Part shown: positions 36,520-44,283 of the stretch, one piece after another | Position numbering within the stretch: the first letter of the stretch is position 1 | Layout of the letters: every line of letters starts with the position of its first letter | DNA from: Candidatus Venteria ishoeyi | GTDB lineage: Bacteria; Pseudomonadota; Gammaproteobacteria; Beggiatoales; Beggiatoaceae | Assembly: GCF_030378065.1 (NCBI RefSeq) | Contig: NZ_JAUCGJ010000009.1 | Span: 1-44,283, forward strand | Length of the DNA stretch: 44,283 bases | Direction: 5' to 3' | Program-made: the position numbers and the translations under genes | Notes under the pieces: model-generated | Database searches by the model: none | What the model was told of the DNA's origin: nothing | The model's input: the letters and a program-made list of their open reading frames with translations, nothing else

Positions 36520-37908
36520 ATGCGTATTAAATTACTTGTGGCAAGCATTGCTATTGCCATTTCAAACACAAATCCGGTTTTTGCTGCGGATGATATTAAA
36601 TTATTACAACAACAGTTGGAAAAACTGAAGCAAAATTATGATCAGCGCATACAGGCCTTAGAGGCGCGCCTGAAAAAAGCGGAAACCCATGCTGAACAAG
36701 CCAGCACCCAAGCTTCACAACTTACACATAAAGCCGGCCAGGTTGAAACGCCGAGTGCAACCAGCAATGCTCAAAATAGCTTAAATCCTGCTATCAGCCT
36801 GATTCTCGATGGTCGTTATGCCAGCTTTAAACAACAGCCGGATAAATATGAACTACCGGGATTTGCCTTAGGTAATGAAGCCGGGGTGGGAGAAGAAGGT
36901 ATTTCACTGGGTCATACTGAACTGACTGTCAGCGCTAATATTGATGACAAGTTTTATGGTGAAACCACACTGGCGATCCATGAACATGAAGGCAGTACAG
37001 AACTGGAATTGGAAGAAGCCTTTGTACAAACCCTGGGGCTGGGTAATGGCCTGGGCGTAAAAGCCGGTCGTTTTTTCTCAGCAGTCGGTTATTTGAACGA
37101 ACAACATGAACATATCTGGGATTTTGCCGATGCCCCGCTGATCTATCGTGGTTTGTTTGGTAATCAACTGCGTGATGATGGCCTGCAAATCAGTTATATC
37201 GCACCCACCGATACTTTCCTGCAACTGGGCGCGGAGGCCTTTAGAGGCAGTCGCTTTCCCGCAGGTGGTGAACATGGCGGCGTCGGTGCATGGACGGCAT
37301 TTGCCCATCTGGGCGGTGATATAGGCGTTGAGCATAGTTGGTTGTTGGGTCTGAGCCATTGGCAGGCCAATGATATTGATGGGCGCACCAGCGGTGGTCA
37401 CAGTCATGATGGCGAAGCAGTTGAAATACCGTCTTTTACCGGAAAGAGCAAAATTAATGCCCTGGACTTGGTGTATAAATGGTCGCCCAACGGTAATTCA
37501 AAAAACCAAAACTTTAAATTGCAATTTGAATATTTTGATCGGCGGGAAGATGGCGTAGTCACGCTTCTGAATAGTGACCCATTGGAAACCACCCATTATG
37601 ACGGTCATCAAAAAGGCTGGTATGCACAAGCTGTATATCAGTTTATGCCACAATGGCGTACCGGGCTGCGTTATGACCAACTGGGCAGCAGCAATTCCGC
37701 TTCTGATGATGAGCTGTTAGGCGAAGCGGGGCTGGATAATGAAGGTCATACCCCCAGACGTTACAGCGTCATGCTGGAATGGCTGCCCAGCGAGTTTAGT
37801 CGTATTCGGCTGCAATTTAACCAGGATAAATCCTATGAAAATACGGATAAGCAGCTCTTTTTGCAGTATACCCATAGTCTGGGCAGTCATGGTGCGCACA
37901 CATTTTAA
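36520..37908 (+). CDS. Outer-membrane porin-like protein of the zinc operon
   Basis: About 462 residues. A signal peptide (to NPVFA) is followed by a coiled-coil segment (DIKLLQQQLEKLKQNYDQR, then IQALEARLKKAETH) and a beta-barrel with many alternating strands, ending QYTHSLGSHGAHTF. His-rich loops occur (HEHEGSTE, GGEHGGVG, GGHSHDGEAVE). Porin-like proteins of this design sit in zinc-regulated loci, so it is a candidate zinc entry or scavenging channel of the outer membrane. ATG at 36520 is preferred over 36475. Seven bases precede the ZnuA gene except for a short spacer. Confidence 0.75.
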   Translation: MRIKLLVASIAIAISNTNPVFAADDIKLLQQQLEKLKQNYDQRIQALEARLKKAETHAEQASTQASQLTHKAGQVETPSATSNAQNSLNPAISLILDGRYASFKQQPDKYELPGFALGNEAGVGEEGISLGHTELTVSANIDDKFYGETTLAIHEHEGSTELELEEAFVQTLGLGNGLGVKAGRFFSAVGYLNEQHEHIWDFADAPLIYRGLFGNQLRDDGLQISYIAPTDTFLQLGAEAFRGSRFPAGGEHGGVGAWTAFAHLGGDIGVEHSWLLGLSHWQANDIDGRTSGGHSHDGEAVEIPSFTGKSKINALDLVYKWSPNGNSKNQNFKLQFEYFDRREDGVVTLLNSDPLETTHYDGHQKGWYAQAVYQFMPQWRTGLRYDQLGSSNSASDDELLGEAGLDNEGHTPRRYSVMLEWLPSEFSRIRLQFNQDKSYENTDKQLFLQYTHSLGSHGAHTF

Positions 37909-37920
37909 AGGCGAAATATC

Positions 37921-38826
37921 ATGTTAAAGCAATGGCTTAAAATAATTATATTTGTATTTTTTCCAGCATTATTGAGTGCCGGTTCGGCTTATGCTGATTT
38001 GCGGGTATTTGCCTGTGAACCGGAATGGTCAGCATTGACCCAATCTCTGGGAGGGAAGCATGTAACGCTTTACACTGCAACAAGCAACCGACAGGATCCG
38101 CATCATATACAAGCGCGTCCGAGTTTAATTGCCAAAGCGCGGCGTGCTGATTTGCTGGTATGCACGGGCGCGGATCTTGAGATCGCCTGGCTGCCGCTGT
38201 TGTTACGAAAATCTGCTAATACAAATATCCAGCCAGGTCGGGCCGGTTATTTTATGGCAAGCGATCATGTGCTGTTGCTCGATAAGCCAACACGATTGGA
38301 TCGTAGTGAAGGTGATGTTCATGCAGCGGGCAATCCTCACATCCATCTGGATCCTGAACGTATTTTGCAAGTGGCGACCCGTTTAACGCATACCTTGATA
38401 AAGATTGATCCGTCAAATCAGACTGATTACAAACAAAACCTGAGCTTGTTTACCCAAAAATGGCAAAACAAGATAAGTTTGTGGCACAAACAGACACAAG
38501 CACTGACAGATAAAAGCATTGTAGTGCATCATAACAGTTGGGTTTATCTGTTGCAGTGGTTAGGTCTGAATCAAGTTGCCACGCTGGAGCCTAAGTCGGG
38601 CATCCCGCCCACCAGCGCGCATTTGAGTTCATTGCTTTCCACTCTGCAACAAAAACCTGCACATATAATTGTTCATGCCAGTTATCAGGATGCTAAAGCG
38701 GCAAACTGGCTATCACGGAAAACGGCAATTCCTATCGTTGCATTAGATTTTAGTCCAGCCCTGGATGAATCTCTGGAGTCGTGGTTTGACCGCCTGATCA
38801 GCCGGCTTTCAGGGGCTGGCGCATAA
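37921..38826 (+). CDS. znuA: Zinc/manganese ABC transporter substrate-binding protein (ZnuA-like)
   Basis: A 301-residue periplasmic cluster A-I binding protein with signal peptide (to SAYA). Metal-site candidates are His61/62 (DPHHIQARPS), His140 and His142 (GNPHIHLDP), His204 (VVHHNSW) and an acidic residue in the C-terminal lobe (ASYQDA). The long His-rich loop of many ZnuA proteins is missing; only SEGDVHAAGNP occupies the position. The stop overlaps the znuB ATG (TAATG). Confidence 0.88.
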   Translation: MLKQWLKIIIFVFFPALLSAGSAYADLRVFACEPEWSALTQSLGGKHVTLYTATSNRQDPHHIQARPSLIAKARRADLLVCTGADLEIAWLPLLLRKSANTNIQPGRAGYFMASDHVLLLDKPTRLDRSEGDVHAAGNPHIHLDPERILQVATRLTHTLIKIDPSNQTDYKQNLSLFTQKWQNKISLWHKQTQALTDKSIVVHHNSWVYLLQWLGLNQVATLEPKSGIPPTSAHLSSLLSTLQQKPAHIIVHASYQDAKAANWLSRKTAIPIVALDFSPALDESLESWFDRLISRLSGAGA

Positions 38827-39590
38827 TGGATGGATTGGATGTTAGCATCCTCGGGCCGGCATTTATTGCCGGCTTGTTAGTGCTGATTACTCACGTACCA
38901 CTGGGTCAGGAAGTTTTAAAGCGCGGTATCATTTTTATTGATCTGGCTATCGCGCAGATTGCTGGATTGGGTGTTATCGCGGCATCACGGCTCGGTTTTG
39001 AAACGCACGGATGGGAAGTGCAAATCATAGCAATAGGTAGTGCCTTACTCGGTGCATGGGGGTTAAGCCTGTTGGAAAAACACCAGGCAAAGATCCAGGA
39101 AGCATTGATTGGCGTTTTTTTTATCTTGGCGGCAACGGGCAGCATACTGTTACTGGCGGATAATCCCCACGGTGGCGAGCAGCTCAAGGCACTTCTGGTG
39201 GGGCAAATCCTGTGGCTTACCTGGGCGCAGCTCATGCCACTCGCCCTGATAACCGGGCTGATAGCATTGTTATGGTTTTTGTTTCAACACAACAGACGTA
39301 TTGTATTTTATTTAGTATTTGCCGTTGCTGTAACCAGTTCGGTGCAACTCGTTGGCGTTTACCTGGTTTTTGCCAGTCTTATTATTCCAGCGCTGGGAAG
39401 TCGTGGAATACGCAAATCCTTGATCGTGGGATATGGCATCGGTGCACTTGGGTATGGGCTGGGCTTGATTTTATCATCAGTGCTAGACCTGCCCAGTGGT
39501 GCTGTTATTGTCTGGATGATTGCTATCATTGCATTGTTGCCTGGATTTTTCATCAAATACACAACAAAGGGAACGTTACCATTTTCGTGA
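38826..39590 (+). CDS. znuB: Zinc/manganese ABC transporter permease (ZnuB-like)
   Basis: A 254-residue ABC-3 family permease with about eight hydrophobic helices. Recognisable parts are FIAGLLVLITHVPLGQEVL, FIDLAIAQIAGLG, ADNPHGGEQLKALLVGQIL and SVQLVGVYLVFASLIIPAL. It should carry zinc (or manganese) across the inner membrane. No ZnuC ATPase gene lies before or after it; the operon ends in a terminator. Confidence 0.88.
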   Translation: MDGLDVSILGPAFIAGLLVLITHVPLGQEVLKRGIIFIDLAIAQIAGLGVIAASRLGFETHGWEVQIIAIGSALLGAWGLSLLEKHQAKIQEALIGVFFILAATGSILLLADNPHGGEQLKALLVGQILWLTWAQLMPLALITGLIALLWFLFQHNRRIVFYLVFAVAVTSSVQLVGVYLVFASLIIPALGSRGIRKSLIVGYGIGALGYGLGLILSSVLDLPSGAVIVWMIAIIALLPGFFIKYTTKGTLPFS

Positions 39591-39611
39591 CAAATATTTA
39601 GGTGATTAATA

Positions 39612-39640
39612 TCAAAAATGGAAGTGTTCCCATTTTTTGA
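39612..39640 (+). terminator. Intrinsic terminator after znuB
   Basis: TCAAAAATGG / CCATTTTTTGA form a 10-bp stem with an 8-nt loop, followed by TTTTTG. It lies 22 bp after the znuB stop and closes the zinc operon. Confidence 0.85.
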
Positions 39641-39663
39641 TTTTTGTTCAAATTTTCCAAAAT

Positions 39664-39688
39664 GGCGGATAGCAATCGCTTATCCGCC
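39664..39688. repeat. GGCGGATA/TATCCGCC palindrome
   Basis: An 8-bp perfect inverted repeat with a 9-nt interior followed by TTACGGG. Similar GGCGGATA...TATCCGCC sequences are widely dispersed in proteobacterial genomes. Only one good copy is visible here; a degenerate version may lie at 40340-40375. Confidence 0.5.
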
Positions 39689-39703
39689 TTACGGGTTATC
39701 GTG

Positions 39704-40096
39704 CTATGAGTTACTTTTCCCAGTTGTTGCTACTGCTCCAGAGCATTTTTTAATAATTACTGATTGTTGAACAGCATCATGTTCACCCTTTAGGCGAGCG
39801 TATTCGGCTTCCTGTTCTTTTGTGCCACCGAGGGCGAATAGCGCAGGCCAAAATAAAACAGCACCTATGCCAGCGATTGCCTTGTCATTTTCTGCGGCTT
39901 CATCAAGACGTCCTGCCAGTTGACTAACTCTAACCTGAATTCTTTGATTTTCACTTGCAAGTTGTTTGCAATTATATGACTGGTATTGTATTGGTGAGAC
40001 ATATGCTGTTGCCACGTCTTTTGATGCTGTAGCGCATCCGGCAAGAGTAACGAGTGCAATAGCAGAATAAAATATAGTAGATATTTTGTTTTTCAT
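39704..40096 (-). CDS. Small lipoprotein, unrecognised family
   Basis: A 130-residue protein with a lipoprotein signal (TLAGC, Cys21). The mature part has YNCKQLASENQRIQVRVSQL, a helical/coiled-coil stretch, a hydrophobic patch AIAGIGAVLFWPALFAL (75-91) and KEQEAEYARLKGEHDAV. Two cysteines (NC, KKC) could form a disulfide. I do not recognise a function, though this type of lipoprotein is common in proteobacteria. Convergent with znuB. Confidence 0.7.
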   Translation of the reverse strand: MKNKISTIFYSAIALVTLAGCATASKDVATAYVSPIQYQSYNCKQLASENQRIQVRVSQLAGRLDEAAENDKAIAGIGAVLFWPALFALGGTKEQEAEYARLKGEHDAVQQSVIIKKCSGAVATTGKSNS

Positions 40097-40569
40097 GTAC
40101 TTTTTCCATTTTTGTAAATAAATAATAAATATTGTTTCTATTATTACTGTTTTATAGTGCTAAAACCTCCTTACTTGTCATTTTTAGGGCTACCTGTTTG
40201 CACCCCATCATTATTGAGGCTGCCCTATTTAGTGCGGTAGTCAGCTATAGAAAAGACAACGTTTTTAGGTCTTCATAAGTTATTGTCTTTTCTATAGTCT
40301 GACGGTCTCAGGAATGCCTTGCTTCCTATGACAGGGTGGATGATGCTATCGCTTATACGCCCTACCGCGCTAGGATAGGGTAACAGAAATGGTATTTTTT
40401 CAAATTTAAGTGGGTGTCTTCAAATTTTTGCTATTTTCTTAATCAAATAATACTATATGCTATATAAAACATAATATAATATAATCGAATATATAACTTA
40501 AAACGCTTGCAACCAGTAAAAGAAATACACCAATCTTTGCCAAAAGCACAATAAAAACTGATTAACACT
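40097..40569. other. Intergenic region before the type IIG gene
   Basis: 473 bases without a supported gene. It holds the long inverted repeat at 40240-40303, a degenerate palindromic patch near 40340-40375 and a very AT-rich block (40440-40505) that may contain the promoter of the type IIG gene. The composition shift at about 40430 marks the likely edge of the acquired gene. Confidence 0.5.
40240..40303. repeat. Long perfect inverted repeat
   Basis: The arms CTATAGAAAAGACAA (40245-40259) and TTGTCTTTTCTATAG (40283-40297) are perfect complements, extended by GTCAG on the left and CTGAC on the right across one unpaired base. The loop is 23 nt. It lacks a terminator-like tail. It may be a small mobile element, an attachment structure, or a folded RNA. 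Confidence 0.8.
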
Positions 40570-43500
40570 ATGACTATTTTTCAAAATTCGGTACTACAGA
40601 AGTATTTAAAAACGCAAGATGAAAAGACGATTGATGAAGCTTATTGTCAATTTAGCCGCTATTTTCATAATACTGAAATACAACAGAATATAAGAAATTC
40701 AAAGGAGGAACAATTTCAGGAAGGATTTTTACGGGAACTTTTTGTTAAAATTTTAGGATACACTCTTAATCCTCAGCCGGATTTTAACCTGACAACAGAG
40801 CTTAAAAACGAAAAAGGGGCAAAAAAAACCGATGGTGCTATTCTAAAAAATGCTAAGGCGTTAGCTGTAATAGAATTAAAAGGCACAAATACCAAAGATT
40901 TAGATAAAGTTAATAATCAGGCATTTAATTACAAAAATAATCATAGCGACTGTATTTATGTGATTACCTCAAACTTTGAGAAATTACGTTTTTTTATTCA
41001 TAATGCCGTTGCTTATCTTGAATTTAATCTGTTTACGCTGACAGAAGAAGAATTTAAAATACTCTGGCTGTGTTTGAATGCTGAAAATCTGTTAGCTGGT
41101 GTTCCGGCCCAAATAAAACAAGACAGTATCATAGTTGAAGAAAATGTAACCAAACAGCTTTATAAAGACTATTCTACATTTAAGCATCAACTCTGGCAGA
41201 ATATCTGCAAAAATCAGCCTGATTTAGATAAGCTTTTACTATTCAAAAAAACTCAAAAATTACTGGATAGATTTCTATTTGTTTTTTTTGCCGAAGACAG
41301 TGGTTTGCTGCCGCCCAATTCTATTAGTGCAATGGTGAAACGCTACGAACAATTGATTAAATTAGATGCCCAAAAACCACTTTATGATATTTTTAAACAA
41401 TTTTTTAATTATATCAATACAGGGCGAAAAGGCGAAACCGCTCAGGATGATATTTTTGCCTATAATGGCGGATTGTTTTTGCCTGATAAATTGTTAGATG
41501 GTTTAATCATTGATGATGAGTTACTAAAACCTCATGTATTGACAATGACTGGCTATAATTTTGAGAGTGATATTGATGTTAATATACTGGGGCATATTTT
41601 TGAAAATTCACTGAGTGAAATTGAAAATGTAACCGCACAGCTTGAGGGAAAGACGGTTGATAAAAGCAAGACCAAACGCAAAAAAGATGGGGTTTTCTAT
41701 ACCCCAAAGTATATTACAAAATATATAGTTGAAAACACAGTCGGGAAACTTTGCGAGGAGAAAAAAACGGAATTAAGTATTGTCGATAAAGAATACGCCA
41801 AGGGACGAAAAAACAGAAGAAAAAAAATTGTACAGACTTTGTATGATAATTTGCAGGAATACCGCAACTGGCTTTTGGAAATTACTATCTGTGATCCTGC
41901 CTGTGGCAGTGGTGCTTTTTTAAATCAGGCTTTGGAGTTTTTGATAGCGGAACATGCCTATATTGATGAATTAGAGGCTGTTTTATTAGAATCAAGTATT
42001 GTTTTTCAGGATGTGAGTGATCATGTTTTAGAGAAAAATATTTTTGGTGTGGATATTAATGAAGAAAGCATTGATATTGCAAAACTGTCACTTTGGTTAC
42101 GAACTGCACAACGTGGTAGAAAACTGACCTCTTTGAATAATAATATCAAATGTGGCAACTCTTTGATTGATGATCCTGAAGTGGCAGGTGAGAAAGCGTT
42201 TAACTGGGAAAAGGAATTTCCGCAGGTTTTTGAAAATGGTGGGTTTGATGTGGTTGTTGGGAATCCTCCTTATGTTGATATGAGAAAGATGCTTACTGAA
42301 GAGATTAAATTCTTTAAAAAGAAATATTTAACGGCTTCAAACAGATTAAATCTATTTGGCTTATTTGTTGAGCATTCTTTTAATATAATGCGAAAAGGAA
42401 GTGAATATGGAATGATAATTCATAGAAATCTAATAAGGTCAAATGAATATGAAAAATGCAGAGAATTGATTTTAAACAATACTGAATTAAATTCAATATT
42501 AAGCTTTAAAAATGGTTTGTTTGAAGGAGTGACGGGAGAAATGACCATTTTAACTTTTTCAAAAAAAAATAAACCAAATTTAAAAAATGAAGTGAGAATA
42601 TACAACTATGAAAATAAAATAGATAAGAGTTTTCACAAATCAATAATAAAACAAGAAATATTTAATAAATGTTTAGGAAAAAGATTCAATGTTTATATAA
42701 CTAAAGAAAAAGCCAATGTTCTTGATAAGTTAAATTTAAACATTGTTCTTTTGGGTAAAATATCCGATACCCTACAAGGGATTATTGCTGGTGATGAAAA
42801 AAAATATGTTTCAAAAAACAAGTTAAGTGAAGAGTATAAGGCAATAATTAGAGGAAGGGATATTAAAAGATATTCAGCAAAAGACCACTATGAATTTATT
42901 TATTATATAGAAGGCACAAAAGTTTTAACCAGAAGTAGGAAAAAAGAAAATTTTGAATGCCCTGAAAAAATATTAACACAACATGTTTCAGGAGGTATAA
43001 ATGCTTATTTAGACAAAAACAGATTGTACTATATGCAAACGATTAATGGAACAATTGTAACTGACAAAAATTATAATACAAAATATATATTAGTATTGTT
43101 GAACTCTGTAGCAATTTCATTTTATTATGATAATATTTTTAATTTAGGGGCAGAGTTTACAACTGCGGTTGCTATTAAAAATTTAGATTTAATACCTATT
43201 AAAAATATTCCTCTTTTAGAGCAACAACCCTTCATAGAAAAATCCGACCTAATGCTATCCCTAAACAAAGACCTACAAACAGAAAAAAACAACTTCCTAA
43301 ACACTCTACAAGAAGAAAAAGGCATTAAAAAAATCACCAAAAAATTAGATACATTTTATAAAATGGAATACGATGTATTTAAAAAAGAGTTGGCAAAACA
43401 AAAAGTAAAAATCAGCTTAGGCAATGAAAACAACGAATGGCGAGAATATTTCAATACAACCACACAAAAAACAAATGAACTACAAACCAAAATAAACCAA

Positions 43501-43587
43501 ACCGACAAAGAAATAGATAAAATGGTTTATAAACTCTATGAACTCACACCCGAAGAAATAGAAATCGTGGAAAATTCTGTAAAATAG
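40570..43587 (+). CDS. Type IIG restriction-modification enzyme (fused nuclease and N6-adenine methylase)
   Basis: A 1005-residue single-chain enzyme. The N-terminal PD-(D/E)XK nuclease has TDGAILKNAKALAVIELKG (Asp88, Glu102, Lys104). A helical connector runs to about 370. The methylase has GVFYTP (374-379), motif I CDPACGSGAFLNQAL (441-455) and motif IV GNPPYVD (564-570). The C-terminal target-recognition region runs from about 740, ending in a coiled helix (IDKMVYKLYELTPEEIEIVE). This is the Eco57I-like layout. The catalytic motifs are intact. Strong A+T bias and a lone position between repeats suggest recent gain. A BREX PglX is less likely because no other BREX gene is present. Confidence 0.92.
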   Translation: MTIFQNSVLQKYLKTQDEKTIDEAYCQFSRYFHNTEIQQNIRNSKEEQFQEGFLRELFVKILGYTLNPQPDFNLTTELKNEKGAKKTDGAILKNAKALAVIELKGTNTKDLDKVNNQAFNYKNNHSDCIYVITSNFEKLRFFIHNAVAYLEFNLFTLTEEEFKILWLCLNAENLLAGVPAQIKQDSIIVEENVTKQLYKDYSTFKHQLWQNICKNQPDLDKLLLFKKTQKLLDRFLFVFFAEDSGLLPPNSISAMVKRYEQLIKLDAQKPLYDIFKQFFNYINTGRKGETAQDDIFAYNGGLFLPDKLLDGLIIDDELLKPHVLTMTGYNFESDIDVNILGHIFENSLSEIENVTAQLEGKTVDKSKTKRKKDGVFYTPKYITKYIVENTVGKLCEEKKTELSIVDKEYAKGRKNRRKKIVQTLYDNLQEYRNWLLEITICDPACGSGAFLNQALEFLIAEHAYIDELEAVLLESSIVFQDVSDHVLEKNIFGVDINEESIDIAKLSLWLRTAQRGRKLTSLNNNIKCGNSLIDDPEVAGEKAFNWEKEFPQVFENGGFDVVVGNPPYVDMRKMLTEEIKFFKKKYLTASNRLNLFGLFVEHSFNIMRKGSEYGMIIHRNLIRSNEYEKCRELILNNTELNSILSFKNGLFEGVTGEMTILTFSKKNKPNLKNEVRIYNYENKIDKSFHKSIIKQEIFNKCLGKRFNVYITKEKANVLDKLNLNIVLLGKISDTLQGIIAGDEKKYVSKNKLSEEYKAIIRGRDIKRYSAKDHYEFIYYIEGTKVLTRSRKKENFECPEKILTQHVSGGINAYLDKNRLYYMQTINGTIVTDKNYNTKYILVLLNSVAISFYYDNIFNLGAEFTTAVAIKNLDLIPIKNIPLLEQQPFIEKSDLMLSLNKDLQTEKNNFLNTLQEEKGIKKITKKLDTFYKMEYDVFKKELAKQKVKISLGNENNEWREYFNTTTQKTNELQTKINQTDKEIDKMVYKLYELTPEEIEIVENSVK

Positions 43588-43636
43588 AATTTCTATCGTT
43601 CCCACTCTCTCACCTCTATATAAGGAAATTGAGAGG

Positions 43637-43801
43637 AAATTGAGGACATCCAAGAAAATATACATACAAAACAAGGGAAATTGAGGACATCCAAGAAAAT
43701 ACAAATACAAAACTACACTGCCATTCCAATTTCCTCCACCAAAATTGAGCAAAATTGAGGACATCCAAGAAAATACGAAATTGAGGACATCCAAGAAAAT
43801 A
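43637..43801. repeat. Cluster of 24-bp direct repeats
   Basis: AAATTGAGGACATCCAAGAA (followed by AATA) recurs at 43637, 43678, 43752 and 43778, and again at 44157. Between some copies lies a second shared block with ACTACACTGCCATTCC ending TTTCCTC, whose CCAATTTCC is the inverse of GGAAATTG at the start of the unit. Spacing is irregular (41, 74, 26, 379), so it is not a CRISPR array. It follows the type IIG gene by about 50 bp. Confidence 0.85.
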
Positions 43802-44283
43802 CAAATACAAAACTACACTGCCATTCCAATTTCCTCAACCACTCAAATTATTAAAATTCAGAAATAAATCAGAAAAAACAGCCTAATCGTATGGAAAAAA
43901 CAGAAATCAGCCACAACTTACCTCTGGCAGGTACTTTTACGCCATAAATATTGTTTAATCCAAAATGGAAATATACGTTATTGATATAACAACCGCACCG
44001 CGCTTTGCCCCTTAAACCATTTGCGCCCCTGCCTTTCAGTTTCTTCCAGCAAATGCCGCATAATGCCAACAACCTTATAAAAATGATTGCCATAATGCTG
44101 TATGCCATCTACCCAGTTATCTTGCTTGATTTCCAGACGTTGCAAAATAGGCTGAAAAATTGAGGACATCCAAGAAAATACAAATACAAAACTACACTGC
44201 CATTCCAATTTCCTCAACCACTCAAATTATTAAAATTCAGAAATAAATCAGAAAAAACAGCCTAATCGTATGGAAAAAACAGA
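43778..44283. repeat. 379-bp direct repeat, second copy cut by window end
   Basis: Bases 43778-43904 and 44157-44283 are identical over 127 positions, giving a repeat period of 379 bp. The base before each copy differs (g at 43777, a at 44156), so the identity starts exactly there and runs to the last base of the window. The unit contains one of the 24-bp repeats, a block with TTCCTCAACCACTC, and a unique interior of about 250 bp. Confidence 0.92.
43978..44156 (-). pseudogene. Possible C-terminal remnant of a protein, unrecognised
   Basis: The unique interior of the 379-bp unit reads on the minus strand as a protein-like tail: LEIKQDNWVDGIQHYGNHFY, then a stretch ending GRKWFKGQSAVRLLYQ and TAA at 43978. 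Composition is more normal than the flanking AT-rich repeats. It has no credible start; the frame simply runs on into the repeat. It could be the last piece of a transposase, but I cannot name the family. Confidence 0.25.

Noticed and set aside
40570-43587. BREX PglX methylase
   Set aside because: An N-terminal nuclease with Asp88/Glu102/Lys104 is present and no other BREX genes surround it, so type IIG fits better.
43637-44180. CRISPR array from the 24-bp repeats
   Set aside because: Spacing is irregular, spacers are themselves repeated, and there are no cas genes.

Overview
The window looks like a chromosomal segment of a sulfur-oxidising gammaproteobacterium, most likely of the Thiotrichales/Beggiatoa-Thiothrix type; a methanotroph of the Methylococcales is a weaker alternative. 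The reasons are a flavocytochrome c sulfide dehydrogenase pair, typical gammaproteobacterial housekeeping genes (purE, tsaC, moaDE, lolB, mutL, clpSA, ftsW, ligA), small dispersed repeats, a PD-(D/E)XK transposase-nuclease remnant and several restriction or toxin genes. The assignment is inference from gene content, since no rRNA is present.

Layout. 1-484: end of a dispersed MITE-like repeat and a solitary PAAR protein (-). 573-2344: purE, tsaC, moaD, moaE (+). 2467-4089: c-type cytochrome plus FAD subunit of sulfide dehydrogenase (+). 4119-6626: a shrunken Rpn-type remnant, lolB and a translationally coupled orphan histidine kinase (+). 6722-8263: di-heme peroxidase-family lipoprotein, ended by a strong terminator shared with convergent ompW (8376-9092, -). 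9357-9530: MITE copy reaching the stop codon of mutL (9528-11402, -). 11521-14980: K+ channel (+), haem protein (-), UbiB-family kinase (+). 15049-15748: VapBC-type toxin-antitoxin pair with a repeated operator. 15885-18552: clpS-clpA. 18610-20690: a C5-methyltransferase and NotI-family endonuclease, 21 bp ahead of ftsW. 21984-26088: CorB-type protein, MazG-like protein, and BtuB-type receptor under a cobalamin riboswitch. 26202-28490: an enlarged ligA. 28583-29230: AT-rich PIN-like protein. 29263-32517: beta-CASP nuclease, thioesterase and DegQ-like protease (all -). 32679-32842: third MITE copy. 32880-35787: EF-hand protein, sensor kinase and response regulator (one - strand operon). 36099-39590: small His/Cys membrane protein, outer-membrane protein, ZnuA and ZnuB, with no ATPase gene. 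39704-40096: lipoprotein. 40570-43587: a type IIG restriction-modification enzyme. 43588-44283: direct repeats to the edge.

Main themes. (1) A TA-flanked, about 165-170 bp palindromic element with terminal inverted repeats is present three times and has no coding capacity. (2) Defence or selfish genes (VapBC, NotI-type R-M, type IIG, PIN-like protein) are dropped singly between housekeeping genes and are visibly richer in A+T. (3) Two envelope metal modules lie next to each other: an EF-hand/His-rich protein with a two-component system whose sensor has an Arg/His-rich periplasmic stretch, and a zinc-uptake-like operon. (4) The btuB leader shows a readable translational expression platform. 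(5) The last 127 bases exactly repeat an internal segment, which looks like a de Bruijn-graph contig end. No single locus is clearly a new multi-gene system; the EF-hand/two-component module and the MITE family are the best candidates for new biology.
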